Assembly (NCBI GenBank): GCA_003665825.1
Contig: QPFY01000010.1
Span: 124,001-188,000, forward strand
Reading direction: 5' to 3'
DNA length: 64,000 nucleotides
DNA from: Microbotryum silenes-acaulis
Lineage: Eukaryota > Basidiomycota > Microbotryomycetes > Microbotryales > Microbotryaceae
The notes beneath the pieces were generated by a model. The model had not been told where the DNA came from and ran no database searches. It saw only the letters and a list, made by a program, of their open reading frames with translations. Below are positions 45,567-56,842 of this stretch, piece after piece (the stretch's first letter is position 1; every line of letters begins with the position of its first letter). Both the position numbers and the translations under genes were made by a program.

Positions 45567-46978
45567 ATGCGCCTTCGCAAGCGCAATTGTTGGATCGATG
45601 CCGTGAGTACCTTTCCCCACTTGAGTCATTCCTGGGCACAGCGCCATTTTGGTATCGTCTGCCTACCCCTGTCCCCCCGACTGAGACTGACTCCGGCCCT
45701 CGATCCCCTATCTCTGCAGATGCAAAGTCTCCTTTTGCCCCACCGTATCGAACGGTGTCGCATGCACCACCAGCTCGTGGCATCAACTAACACTGGCTAC
45801 AACAAGGTCGGAAGCACCTGCGTCCCTAAGACCCCTGTATATGACCCGTACAAGTGTCCTTCGTGCCCCAACGGCAACGGCACGCCGTGCAACAGCTCAG
45901 GAAAGTGCTTGTCAGGAAAATATGGTTGTATCGTCCTTCACCTGATTATCGTTCCTATTATGGTACTTGGGATTGAGCCTAGCGGCGTGTCATTCACTCC
46001 TTAGTCACTCAATCTCCCTACTTAAATTTACTAGTCTCTAAGCTCTCTCCTTATTAGCTTTACGCTTCACTTTCTAGCCTTCCGCGAGCTGTCCCTTAGT
46101 CTCTGGCCACTCTGTTCTCGTCCCTGTTCATTGGACTGACTCGTGGTCATCATCAGGTCAGCTCTTTGGAATCTTACCTCACTCTGTTCTCGTCCCTGTT
46201 CATTGGACTGAGTCGTGGTCATCATCAGATTCCACTTGAGAACATTTCTGCGACAAGTGCCATCAACTGCAACACTGGCTACAAGAGAGTCACCGGTGCT
46301 TGCCTTCCCAACACCCCTGTCTTCGACGTGATCAAGTGCCCGACCCCGATCTGCACCTCCGCTGGCAAGTGCGACATCACCTGCGACACCGGCTACCACA
46401 ATTAGGTCAGCGGCGTCTGCATCCCCAAGACCCCTGTCTGCGACGCATCTAAGTGGCCCTCTGCCCCGACGACAACCGTGGCGCTCCGATATGCAACACC
46501 TCCGGCCAATGCGATTGGAAGAGAAAGTCAGGCTTCATGAATGTCTCGGTCTCGGGCCAATGTGTCCCAGATTCGTGAGATTCTCGCTGCCATCTCCTCT
46601 GCTTTCTTACGAGATACTGATGCTGGTTCTTCATTTCGTTTGCGCAAATAAGTCGATCTCTTTCTACGACAACTTCCAGACCACCAAGAACGGCGAGCCC
46701 GCCGTCACCGGTGCTTCCATCGATGCATGCGCCGCGTACTGAGGGGCTGCGCCTCGTTCGACATCTGGGGGCGGCAACCAGTGCGGCTTCCTCTGATTCG
46801 CGGCGGTGGATTCGACGGTTTCCGATACTCGCACAGCGTCGTCCACGGTGTCCCCTGCCAATGCTCCGACTACCACCGCGAGTGCCCTGCCGATGTTGCG
46901 AACAAGTTTTGTTACAACAAGTCTGTGCGAGTTGAGCCTCCGTGCTTGGTACGAGTCGAGTGTCTAATCGAGATCTGA
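45567..46978 (+). pseudogene. Broken gene for a Cys-rich secreted-type protein (spacer copy)
   Basis: This is the inverted, nearly identical copy of 16610-18021. It shows the same modules in the same order (GYNKVGSTCVPKTPVYDPYK, NTGYKRVTGACLPNTPVFD, CPTPICTSAGKCDITCDTGY) and the same stop after CDTGYHN, so the breaks predate the duplication. Small differences (for example SGKCLSGK against SGKCLTGK, ETAVT-region silent changes aside) are single bases. A spliced 5' exon starting MRLRKRNCWIDA at 45567 is plausible (donor GCC|GTGAGT), but it is not hydrophobic enough to be called a signal peptide. Confidence 0.6.
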
Positions 46979-47586
46979 CCCCTTTGCTGTCATCTTCGCC
47001 CCGCCGCAGCCCGTCCACCTCGGCTCGCCTTCGCCACTCTCACAGCGTTCGCAAGCAATCGTGATCAACGGAAGCAAAGCGTGCATTTCTCGGACAGTAC
47101 TCCCCATTATTTTGACGACTCCCTCGAGCGGTTTGTGACTGCGATACTCGATGATACCCTACTCTCTCACATTTCTCGCGAGGACTTGATCGGTGCGATC
47201 GGCCACCTGTCCCGTCCGAGCTCCTTCTATTCGCAATAGTCCACGTTTACCTACATCACCCACACAGATCAAGCGACACAGATCAACCGGTGAGTAGAAC
47301 CAGTAGGCTAGCTAGCGTCCAGGTAAGCAGACCGGTACCGTACCTAGGACTATTTCCAGGTAGGGCAGACTCAGCAGTATGCTGACACATTCACCTCGGG
47401 CGGCCCAGGCCGTAATACAGTCGATAACAGCGATTTTAGGTCGCGGGCCCGCAATTTACACACAAAGGTAGTAAAGCAATCTCTTGGATGACGCCGCATG
47501 GGTGGTAGCCGCGTTATATATAAATAGGTAGGACATTAGAATTTTAGCCGATAATCCGCCGGATATCTACGGAGCTCAGGAGTGCC

Positions 47587-47645
47587 AGTAGCTGGCGGCG
47601 GCGCGTGCTGAGATCAAATTGTGGCCGGTGATCGGCCCGATTACT
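47587..47645 (+). repeat. Filler piece 1 in the B-C spacer (copy of 24259-24317)
   Basis: The 59 bp match position by position. The left joint shares AGT with the end of the A block (15991-15993 inverted); the right joint shares ACT with the next piece. Confidence 0.9.
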
Positions 47646-47763
47646 CTGTAGGCGCGTGCGCGTCTCACCGACCACGCGGTCGACTCCCCGTCGAGTCATT
47701 CAATCTCAGTCGTTTTGGGTCGGCCGTCGGTTCGAATGCACAATTCGCGAGATAAGCGACTAG
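47643..47763 (+). repeat. Filler piece 2 in the B-C spacer (copy of 13266-13386)
   Basis: The 121 bp match with one substitution. The left joint shares ACT with piece 1; the right joint shares ACTAG with the other end of the A block (23950-23954 inverted). Confidence 0.9.
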
Positions 47764-50700
47764 AGGCACCTCCTTATGACAGGCCCTCCAGTGAAACGCC
47801 GCACGCTGTCGCAAGCTGTTGCACGGGTATGACTCGAACGATCACCAGTCACCGAGCCACTCTACACTTCTCTCCCGGCACTTCACGACACTACCGAGGT
47901 ATTCAACTCGAATCGACCTGCTTCCGTGCCACTACAAAGATATAGGGAAGCTCGAAACTGGTCTATCACAGGGTGCTGCACACAGAAAGTAGCTCACAGG
48001 AGGCGGTAGGCTTCGACTCTATTGGCAGCCCCGATCACGTGGGCAAGCAATCAAGCAGGCGCTGTCAGTCCGACTCGCACCACACGGCATCTATAGTAAG
48101 CTTCATCGTGCATCGAACCCCTTACTGCCGACTCGCCGTTTCTGACACTGTTAAGCTTCGCCTGTTCCCACAGATTGGCGTAAACTGTGAGACAAATGGT
48201 GGCACCCTCATACCCAGGCAACTTCGAAAAGGGGTCGGAGCTGGGCGATTCGGTATCTGGCGACGATCTCAAAGACCCGTCGGTACTACAAGAAAAACCG
48301 CAGGTGAAATCGCCGAGGCCGAGATTGTGAGTTTGCACTTACTCCGCGTACTAAATAAAAGCCGATGCCTTCGCGACCCGAGCACGGAAACGTGATCGCG
48401 GTTTCTGAATTTTCGTGCTGACCCCTGCCCACATTGTCCAAATCTAGCATCCCCTTCCTCGGACGTGTACAGCCACGTGATCCTTACCCCTCGCTCGACG
48501 AGGCTGCGGACTGGCCCAAACCGTCGTTGCTCTCGATATGGACGTTCCACTGGATCCAACCTTTGCTCATTGTCGGCTACCAGCGCACGCTCGTCGCGAC
48601 GGACCTGTGGAAGCTGCCTCCGTCGATGGAGTGCGGTCCCCTCGCGGACCAGCTGATGGAGCACTTTGAGCGCCGCCGCAAAGAGGTCGAGGCGTGGAAC
48701 CAATCGCTTGATGACGGGTCTTTTAAGCCGTCGGTCCTGCGTCGTGGGTGGTGGAAAATGCGAGCCTCGATCGGCCTCGGCGCAGCGGATGGACGACGGA
48801 AGCCGGGCCTGGCCCTGGCGTTGAGCGACACGTTCAAGTATCAGTTCTGGAGTGCCGGTGTGATCAAGGTCGTCGCTGACACCGCTCAAGTGACTTCGCC
48901 ACTCGTCGTCAAGGCCATCATCCAATTCAGTACCAAGGCCTACAATCATGCCAAGGGCGTCCCCGGCTATGAGGCCCAGCCCGTCGGATATGGCCTCGGT
49001 CTCGCCTTTACCATTTGCATCATGCAGTTGATTCGTTCGACATGCAATAATCAGCATCTTTCCCGTGCCGGTACCACCGGCGTGCTCGCTCGCGGTACTC
49101 TCATCGCCTTGATTTATCGGCAGTCCATGTTGCTGTCCGCCAAGGCAAGGACGGTCATGACGAACGGACGCCTCGTCAACCACATTGGGACCGACGTTTC
49201 AAGGATCGACACTGCGGTTTTTCTATTCCATAGGACTTGGGCGGCGCCTGTTCAAATGGCAGTCATCGTAATCATACTGCTCGTCAATCTCGGCCCCAGT
49301 TCGCTCGCTGGCTTCCTCTTCCTCGCACTGGCAATCCCTCTGCAAGCTTGGGCAATGACGAAGATGCTCGCGGCGCGAGAGAGAATCATGGTTTGGACCG
49401 ACAAGCGAGCCAAGTATATCCAAGAATTGATCGGAGGCCAGCTTATCATCAAGTTCTTCTGCTGGCAACAACCATACCTCGCCAAGGTCGGTGGAATACG
49501 CGCTGCAGAGATGTCCCACCTCAAAGGATTGCTCGCCATGCGAGCCGCCAGTTCCGCTTTCGCCACATGCCTGCCCACGTTGGCAAGCGTCATCGCCTTT
49601 CTCGTGTATGCCGGTACTGGCCACTCTCAGAACCCGGCCATCATCTTCACCTCGTTAACCTTGTTCAATCTGCTCAATCTGCCACTGACCCTACTGCCCA
49701 ACGGGCTGGCACACATGATGGACGCACACAACGCGTTGGGCAGGATCATCGAGGTTCTTCTTGCTGAGAAAAGAGCGGATAGTTTCCAGTACGATAGCTC
49801 TTCGGCGTACGCCATTCAAGTCCACGACGCCGATTTTCAGTGGGAAGGACCACCTCCTGCCGAGAGCGCGGCCGAATCGAAAAATCACAAGGCCACGTCT
49901 AAAAGGAAGAATATTGTCGAGAGCGAGGCAAGGAAAGCAAAAGGTTCCCCGCCCGTCAATACACCATCCCCATCGCAACACGATCTTTCGGCCGAGGAAG
50001 AGGAGCTGATGCAGTTGTGCAATATCAACTTGCGCATCCCAAAGGGTCAGCTTTGTGCAATCGTCGGCCCCATCGGAGCCGGCAAGAGTTCGCTGTTGCA
50101 GGCCTTGGTCGGCGAGATGAAGCGCACTCGGGGCTCGGTCACCTTCAACGGCTCGCTCGCGTACGCACCGCAAGTCGCCTGGATGCAGAGCGTGTCGTTG
50201 CGCGACAACGTGCTCTTCGGTCAGCCCTACGACCAGGCCCGGTACGAACGCGCGATCACGAACGCGTGCCTCGACGCCGATATCGAAATGCTGCCCTTTG
50301 GTGACGCGACCGAGATCGGCGAGAAGGGTGTGACGCTCTCGGGTGGGCAGAAGCAGCGCGTCAACATCGCGCGTGCGCTCTACTTTGACGCGGACATTGT
50401 GCTGCTCGACGACCCGCTCTCGGCCGTCGATGCTCACGTTGGCAAGGCTCTGTTCGACGATGCGATCTGCGGTGCGCTGAAGGACCGCACACGCGTGCTC
50501 GTGACCCATGCCGTGCACTTCTTGCCTCGCGTTGATTGGATCATCACGATCGACCAGGGCCGGATCCAGCAGGAGGGCACGTACGCGGATCTGATCGCGG
50601 ACAAGGATGGGCCGTTCTCTAAGATGATCGCCGAGTTTGGCGGCGACGCGACCGAGAAGCGCGAGGAGGAGGAGGAAGTTGAGGAGGATGCCATCGCGGC

Positions 50701-52477
50701 CGCCGGGGGCGAGCTCGTGGACGCGCCGAAGAAGAGCAAGAAGAAGGGCAAAGGGCTGATGCAAGAGGAGGAGCGTGCGACGGGAGCAGTCGACGGCGGG
50801 GTTTATATGGCCTTCCTGCGTGCGGCCAAGGGCCACATCACGGTGCCGTTGCTCATCCTCAGTCTGGCGCTCGCCCAAGGCGCGCAAGTGCTAGGCTCCT
50901 ATTGGCTCGTGTGGTGGCAGGAAGAGTGAGTTGCTTACCCTCCGCGGCGATGTGTCCAGGCGCTGTTGTATATTTGATCGAGGACTGAGCAGTCCTACCT
51001 CCCCTGTGCTTCAGTCACTTTCACTCTCCCAACGGCTTATACATGGGTGTTTACGCCCTTCTCGGTGTCGCCCAGGCGGTTTTGACTTTCGCTATGACTT
51101 TGGCGGTCGTCATCCTCGGCTACAACGCCTCAAAGTCTCTGCACCAGCAGGCGCTTGTATCGATCATGCATGCTTCAATGGCATTTTTTGATACGACCCC
51201 ACTAGGTCGCATCATGAACAGGTGCGCCCATGAACTCCGCCAACCTCGCCTGACGGCGGTGTCCGTCAGAGTTGCTGATAGCGTTCCGCTTCCACGTGCC
51301 CTGCATAGGTTCTCGAAGGACATCGACACAATCGACAATGAGCTCAACGATTCTATAGAAGGGGCGCTCGAATTAAGCGGCTCCGTGATCGGGGCTGTCA
51401 TCCTCGTATCCATCGTCGTCCCGTATTTCCTCGTCGTCATTGCCTTCCTCCTATGTGCCTATTTCTACGTGGGCAGCTTTTATAGGACCTCGGCACGCGA
51501 GATCAAACGACTGGGTGAGCACACCATTGATGGACTGCCTAGCAGTGTTGAGCGAGGCAGTTTCCCTTCCTGGGCTGACTCGGGTTTCATTCTTCCGCTG
51601 CAGATAACTTGCTGCGGTCATCTATCTACGCGCACTTCAGCGAGAGTTTGACCGGCCTCGCAACGATCCGAGCTTTCGGAGAGTCTGGCAAGGTATTTTC
51701 ATGCGGGGGAACATACATCCTCAGACGATTCTTACGTAGACTGATTCTCAAATGTGGCCGAAACAGTTCCTGAAGGTGCATGAAAAGTACATCGACATCG
51801 AAAATCGCGCGTACGCCTTGACGGTCATCAATCAGCGGTGGCTTCAGGTTCGACTCGACGCATTCGGCACCGTTCTCGTCCTTCTCGTAGCTCTGTTCAC
51901 TGTCGTCGCGAGGGAATCGGTGTCTCCTGCTAAGACTGGTTTACTTTTGGCAACCATCATCTCGGTCCAGGGGGCATTCTCGTGGCTGGTCACCTTGTTG
52001 GCTCAAGTCGGTGCGTTGAAGCTACGGTCCCTCATTTTCTGGGAGTTCGTTCTCTGACGTTGGGTTGCAACTGTCGACACAGGAAACGATATGAACTCGG
52101 TCGAGCGTATGCTGCACTACGCCAACAACCTCGAGCAAGAGGCGCCGTCCGACATCGAGGAGACACGCCCGGACCCCAGCTGGCCTGCGCACGGCACGAT
52201 CGAGTTCGAAAACGTTTTCATGTCGTACCGCCCGGAGCTACCGCCGGTCCTCAAGGGGCTCAGTCTCCGTATCGAGGGCGGGCAGAAGATTGGCGTCGTC
52301 GGCAGGACCGGTGCGGGCAAATCGACAATCCTGCAGTGCCTGTTTCGCATGGTCGAGCTGCAGTCGGGCAAGATCTCGATCGACGGCATTGACGTGTCCA
52401 AGCTCGGGTTGAATCAGCTGCGCGAGAAAATTGCGATCATCCCGCAGGATGCGCTTCTGTTCAGTGGAACGCTCCGG
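47759..52477 (+). repeat. Spacer-right part of the duplicated block (5' flank and body of A copied as C)
   Basis: From 47759 the sequence follows the A block inwards from 23954: 675 bp of upstream DNA, then the gene body. Copy C is A-like at 52196 (HGTIEF) and no longer A-like at 52477 (CCGGTC against CCGATC), so the junction with the resident gene lies between these points. Confidence 0.88.
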
Positions 52478-53020
52478 TCGAACCTCGACCCGTTCAACGT
52501 TTACGAGGACCGTGTGCTGTGGGACGCGATGAGGCGAGCGTACCTCGTCGACCAGGTCCCCGCCGGCGAAGTCACCTCGGCCACGGCCACCGCCGTCGCC
52601 ACCGTGGAAAAGGGAGATGGAACGACGGCGACGAGCCGATTTACGCTCGATATGGTCATCGAGGACGAAGGGCTCAACCTGTCCGTCGGCCAACGTAGTC
52701 TAGTCTCGCTCGCGCGCGCGCTCGTCAAGGACAGCCGGGTGATCGTGCTTGACGAAGCGACGGCCTCGGTCGATCTCGCGACCGACAGCCACATCCAGCA
52801 GACGATTCGCAGCGAGTTCAACGACAAGACGTTGCTGATCATTGCGCACCGACTGCGTACCATCATCGACTGCGATCGCGTGCTCGTCATGTCCGAAGGC
52901 CAGGTCGCCGAGTACGACACGCCGATCAACCTGTTCCGCAACAAGGACGGCATCTTCTCTTCGATGTGCAGCCGCAGCAACATCTGCGAGGCCGACATCC
53001 TGCGCAAGGCCGTCTGTTAA
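48196..53020 (+). CDS. ABC transporter copy C, ABCC/YOR1-like, chimeric gene
   Basis: The start (ATG 48196, MVAPSYPGNFEKGSELGDS) and exon plan are those of copy A: exon 1 48196-48326, a ~2.5-kb exon 2 to 50926, the exon with the 87-bp in-frame intron at 51222-51308, two short exons and a last exon ending at TAA 53018-53020. The product is about 1,430 residues. NBD1 and NBD2 motifs are intact (GPIGAGKSSLL, LSGGQKQR, GRTGAGKSTIL, LSVGQRS). It differs from A by few residues in TMD1 (HRTWAAPVQ against HMTWTAPVQ), but after NBD2 Walker A it diverges: no Ala/Thr repeat (AVATVEKGDG instead) and the end CEADILRKAVC. Its downstream DNA is unique. It therefore joins the 5' part of A to the 3' end of an older resident gene. 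Confidence 0.92.
51222..51308 (+). other. 87-bp in-frame intron (exitron-like) in copy C
   Basis: Same sequence and position as 20405-20491 in copy A, open in frame and flanked by GT..AG. It is absent from copy B. Confidence 0.75.
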
Positions 53021-53238
53021 GGCAACCGGGTATCCAATGACGTATAGGGACGGATTTTTCCACATGCAATTACAAAACGTAGATATTAGATTTCTGGACG
53101 GCGAATAGGCTTTGTGACTGCGAGGAACCAAATTGACTTTTGATGGCGCGATGTCAACTGCTGCCGCGCCGACCGAAGAGTCGCGGGAGCTTGTGCGGTG
53201 CGCTGACCTTCGGCATCTCGCTGAGAGCTTGTGACTCG

Positions 53239-56200
53239 ATGTCGTCCAAGACGGAACCACTGGCTTGGACACTCACCACCCCAGCCCAAGACCGCACAGA
53301 TCTGACCACTGCCATGCCTCCCCCCACGTCGACGTCACTGCTTTCGGGCCCACCAACAGGAGCATCACCGTCATCGTCGTCTCCGCCGGCACCGCCGTCA
53401 CTTTCCCCCGCCGACCCAGGTCACGACCAGCCAGCAACCCCTTCAAGAGCCTCGACCTCGACGCCTTCGTTGGATGTGTATGCAGCAAGGAAGCTCGGCT
53501 CAACTTCCCATATCCAGCCCACCGTCGAATTCCGGTTCACGAACCCGCACAGGCCGGCAGGCGCCGTCGCTGGCGTAGGACATACTGCGGGCAGCTCAGC
53601 AGCGAGCGCGCTCGACGAACGCGGTCGTACAAACCCGGCAAGTTTGAGCAAAAGTCATGCACCGAACTTTGAGCGCTTTAGAAAGGATAGCTTCATCAAC
53701 CAATTTCGACTGGCTGCCTCAGGAGGCGTCATCGGCTCGGCCGCTGTGATCGCGAGGCCATTCAGCTCCGCCAACTCCAACCCACGTGCTAGCACCCCCC
53801 AACAAGACACAGGCCGGGGCCACGACTCGAAAGCGTCGACCTGGTCTGTCCCCTCGGCCAAAAAGGATGCTTTAAGGCAAGCTTCGTCTATCGCCGGTGC
53901 TAGTTCGACAAGCGTCGTCACTCAAAACTCCTGCTTGCCGTCTCCCACTGATGTTCAACGGGACGCGACGACACGTTCGGCATCCCCTCAGACACCATCG
54001 AATTCGCGACCTTCATCTGTCGCCCCGCCAGTGGTACCCGAAGGGAAGGAGCATCCAGAAAACAATCCGTCCGCGCCATCAAAGCCCAAGAAGCCCTTCG
54101 CTGAAGATCGCGCCTCTTTGAGCGGCTCCGTTCAGGGCGCCGCACCAACCGGCAGCGGGACGAGCGGGATGTGTCTCCAGAAGCCGGGCGCTGGTCACCG
54201 CGGGCTGGAAAGAAGCAAGGAGGAACCGAAATCCAAAAGGATCAAGACGTCGGGTGGCACTGGTGGTGGAAGTGGGTCTTCCACCGAGACCGGACGGATT
54301 GCTCGTCCAACGACTGCGCAGGACAACCCTTTGGCGATGCAGGCTGGGGTGATGCAGAAAATGAGCACGCAAATGGTGCGTACCATTCTCGGCTGTGCTC
54401 AATCCTACATTACCAAGAGTCTCTTCTTTTATTCCGACAGTACAACGAGAACCTCGAGTACAAGCGTCGATTGGAGCACACCGAGAGGAGGGTTCGCGCG
54501 CTCGAAGGGGAGAAGCAGGAGCTCAAGCAAACCATTCGGACCAAGGTGGAAACCGTGCTGGAAAAGTCAGTTGCACGACTTTCATGTCCCCAAAAGTTGG
54601 GGGCTCAAATGGCTATCTTTTTCTCCAGGTATGGTCGAGCTGGGTTGGCAATGGCTCAAACCCAGAAGAATCTTCAGGACGTGGCGGAGCGGCTCAATCG
54701 TGAAATCGATCTTCGGGAACTTGAGGAATTACGGCGGGAGATTCAGGACTCACTCGGAAGTGAGTTGCACGGAGCGCCTTCACGTTCTCTGGTGACCGAT
54801 TTTATTCATACCTTATTCTTTGGCCTCTGTTTGACAGCTCTGCAGCGAGACTACACCAATCCCTCGGGCAGTCTGACCCTCGAGCGAATTGAATCTACCA
54901 AGCTTGAGGTGATCCGCCAACAACAGCAGGAGCTCAAGAATCGCGACGACGTTATCTCGCTCCTACGAGAGAAACTCGAAATGAACACCGGCTTACTCGC
55001 CGAGGCGAATGTTCAGCGTTCGGCGTTGGAGACTCAAGTTGGCAAACTCGAGGGTCAGGTTGAACATCTTCAGGGAGTGATCCAAGGGTTGGTGTCCAAG
55101 AGCGAAGCGGAGCGAGCGAAGCATTGTCAAGAGGTTCAGGAGCGGGACTCGATAATCGCCGCTACTACCTCCGAGAAGGAGAAGCTGGTGACCGAGTGAG
55201 CAACAATATCATTTTTGAGTTGTATTCTGGACCTGACCTGACACGCACTTTGTACCCCCAGACTCGAAGCGTTGAGAACTCGACATGACACCGTCACTCG
55301 GCGGAAGGAGGAATTGGACCAATCGCACATCAAAAAGGATGATGAGATCAAACAGCTTGAAACAGATCTACACACGTGAGCGAGCACCCTATCCCGCTCA
55401 GAGCGTGCGGCACTCGCTAATTTTTCGGTGTTGATGTTAGCGAGCGAATGGAACTGGGGCGGCTTCGAGGTGAGAACGAAGGGCAGGAAAGGGAGCTGGA
55501 GACGCTGAGACCACTTAGGTAAGTGTGGTCCCTAGTTGTGTATTCCGAACTACCACCATCATAAGGCTAATCGGACGGAAAGCTTGATGCTCTTAGGGAG
55601 GAAATTGAGGAAGCTAGAGCCGAGCTTGCGAAGCACAGGAGCCAGAGCGACCACACCATTCAGGGCCTCCGGGCCGACCTGTCCAAGCTTGAAGATCTGT
55701 AAGTCGTCGAAATGTACGAGGGCTAGCTCCTTTATGACTCATGATCCTCATAATTTCCCGAATCTTCAGAGTCGCAACAAAGGACGAGGAAATACAAAGC
55801 CAAGCTACCACGAACGCGAAGCACGTGGAGCGCATTTCGAATCTCGAAAGGACGGTGTCCAACTTGGAAGCGACGAACCAAACCGTTGCATTGCAAGCTG
55901 TAAACCTCAACAACATACTCGAAGCGTCCCAACAACACGTTCTAGCTCTCCAAGCGGATCTACAACGCCAACGTGATACGAACCTTTCGGATCAACTTGA
56001 ATTGGCTGCCAGTCGTAAGAACGAAATCAACCTCGAACACGAATTGGAGCAAGTCAAGAAAGCGCGCGATGAAGCTTCTGAACGATGTGCGACGCTCGTC
56101 ACGAGACAAGAAGAACGCGAGCGACAAAAGGTCGATGAAGTGATGGCGATGATGGAACGTGAGCTCGCGAAGAGGGATGCTGATTTGGCGAACAAGGAAG

Positions 56201-56577
56201 GGGAATTAAGGCGCGCGCAGAATAGAGTCGGAGTGGAGGAAAGGGCGAAGCAGAAGGCTTTGTTGCAGATTGCCAAGTTGAAGCAGAGGCCGGTGATTGA
56301 GAATGATGTGGGGTCGTCACCTAATGGATCGGCCGTGAAGGAGAGGGAAGGCAGTGGGGAGGACGGTAGCGAACTAACAGGGGTGAGTTTCGATGGTTGA
56401 TATCCAGTTTTGGAAGCTGGCGTCGTGACTGATCGTATTAGATCACAGGCTCAAGCCCACGGCGATTCTCCCACGTTGAATGCCCTAAAACCGCCGGCGA
56501 TCCCCGTCAGAGCTTCACGCGGCAGCGCGAGGCGAGCGGCTCCGGCGACGACGATGGCAAGTAGCAGCAGGCGATAG
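53239..56577 (+). CDS. Long coiled-coil protein of unknown function
   Basis: The ATG at 53239 is one of three in-frame candidates (53140, 53239, 53314). The first ~300 residues are Ser/Pro/Thr-rich and disordered. After an intron near 54170 and further short introns (for example 55196-55261 and 55376-55440), nearly all the rest is heptad-like coiled coil: LEYKRRLEHTERRVRALEGE, NRDDVISLLREKLEMN, LEGQVEHLQGVIQGL, ISNLERTVSNLEATNQ, ELAKRDADLANKEGELRRA. The end is modelled with the acceptor GATCACAG, giving LNALKPPAIPVRASRGSARR and TAG 56575-56577. No head or motor domain is visible. Such proteins often act as scaffolds at spindle poles, bud sites or in meiosis, but nothing here says which. Confidence 0.65.
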
Positions 56578-56842
56578 GAGGAGCAGTTGAGCGCACGGTT
56601 CTGTGTTCTGGGCCGATGTGAATTCGGCTTGTGTTGTGGTACCAGAAGAAGTAATACGCATCTGAAATTTGTGCTAGAGTTGTAATGCCATACCCTCGGT
56701 GGCCTCAGCTTTGACAGTCGTGGTCCGGTAGTGAGAAACATGCGACGAGGTGGCCAATATATTACGAACAAGAACAACCCATGCTACGAACAAACCATGA
56801 CCTAGGGCGGCCGAGCCGCCCATCCAGCATCCGACTCATCCC

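Larger units (their letters stand above)
44071..47589 (+). repeat. Spacer-left part of the duplicated block (3' end of A copied into B)
   Basis: From a point between 44071 and 44352 the sequence follows copy A: the A-type base at 44352, the Ala/Thr repeat, the SEADILRKAAF end and 2.65 kb of downstream flank, ending at 47589 where it corresponds to 15991. At 44071 B still differs from A and C (HGAIEF against HGTIEF), which sets the left limit of the crossover. Confidence 0.88.
46979..48195. other. Spacer DNA between the Cys-rich remnant and copy C
   Basis: To 47589 this repeats DNA from downstream of A; 47590-47758 is two-piece filler; from 47759 it is the A-type upstream region and serves as the promoter of copy C. 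A plus-strand ORF at 47715-47945 crosses the filler and is not a gene. Confidence 0.6.

Noticed and set aside
47715..47945. 76-residue ORF in the B-C spacer
   Set aside because: It crosses the joint between filler piece 2 and the A-type upstream DNA, so it is an accidental frame.
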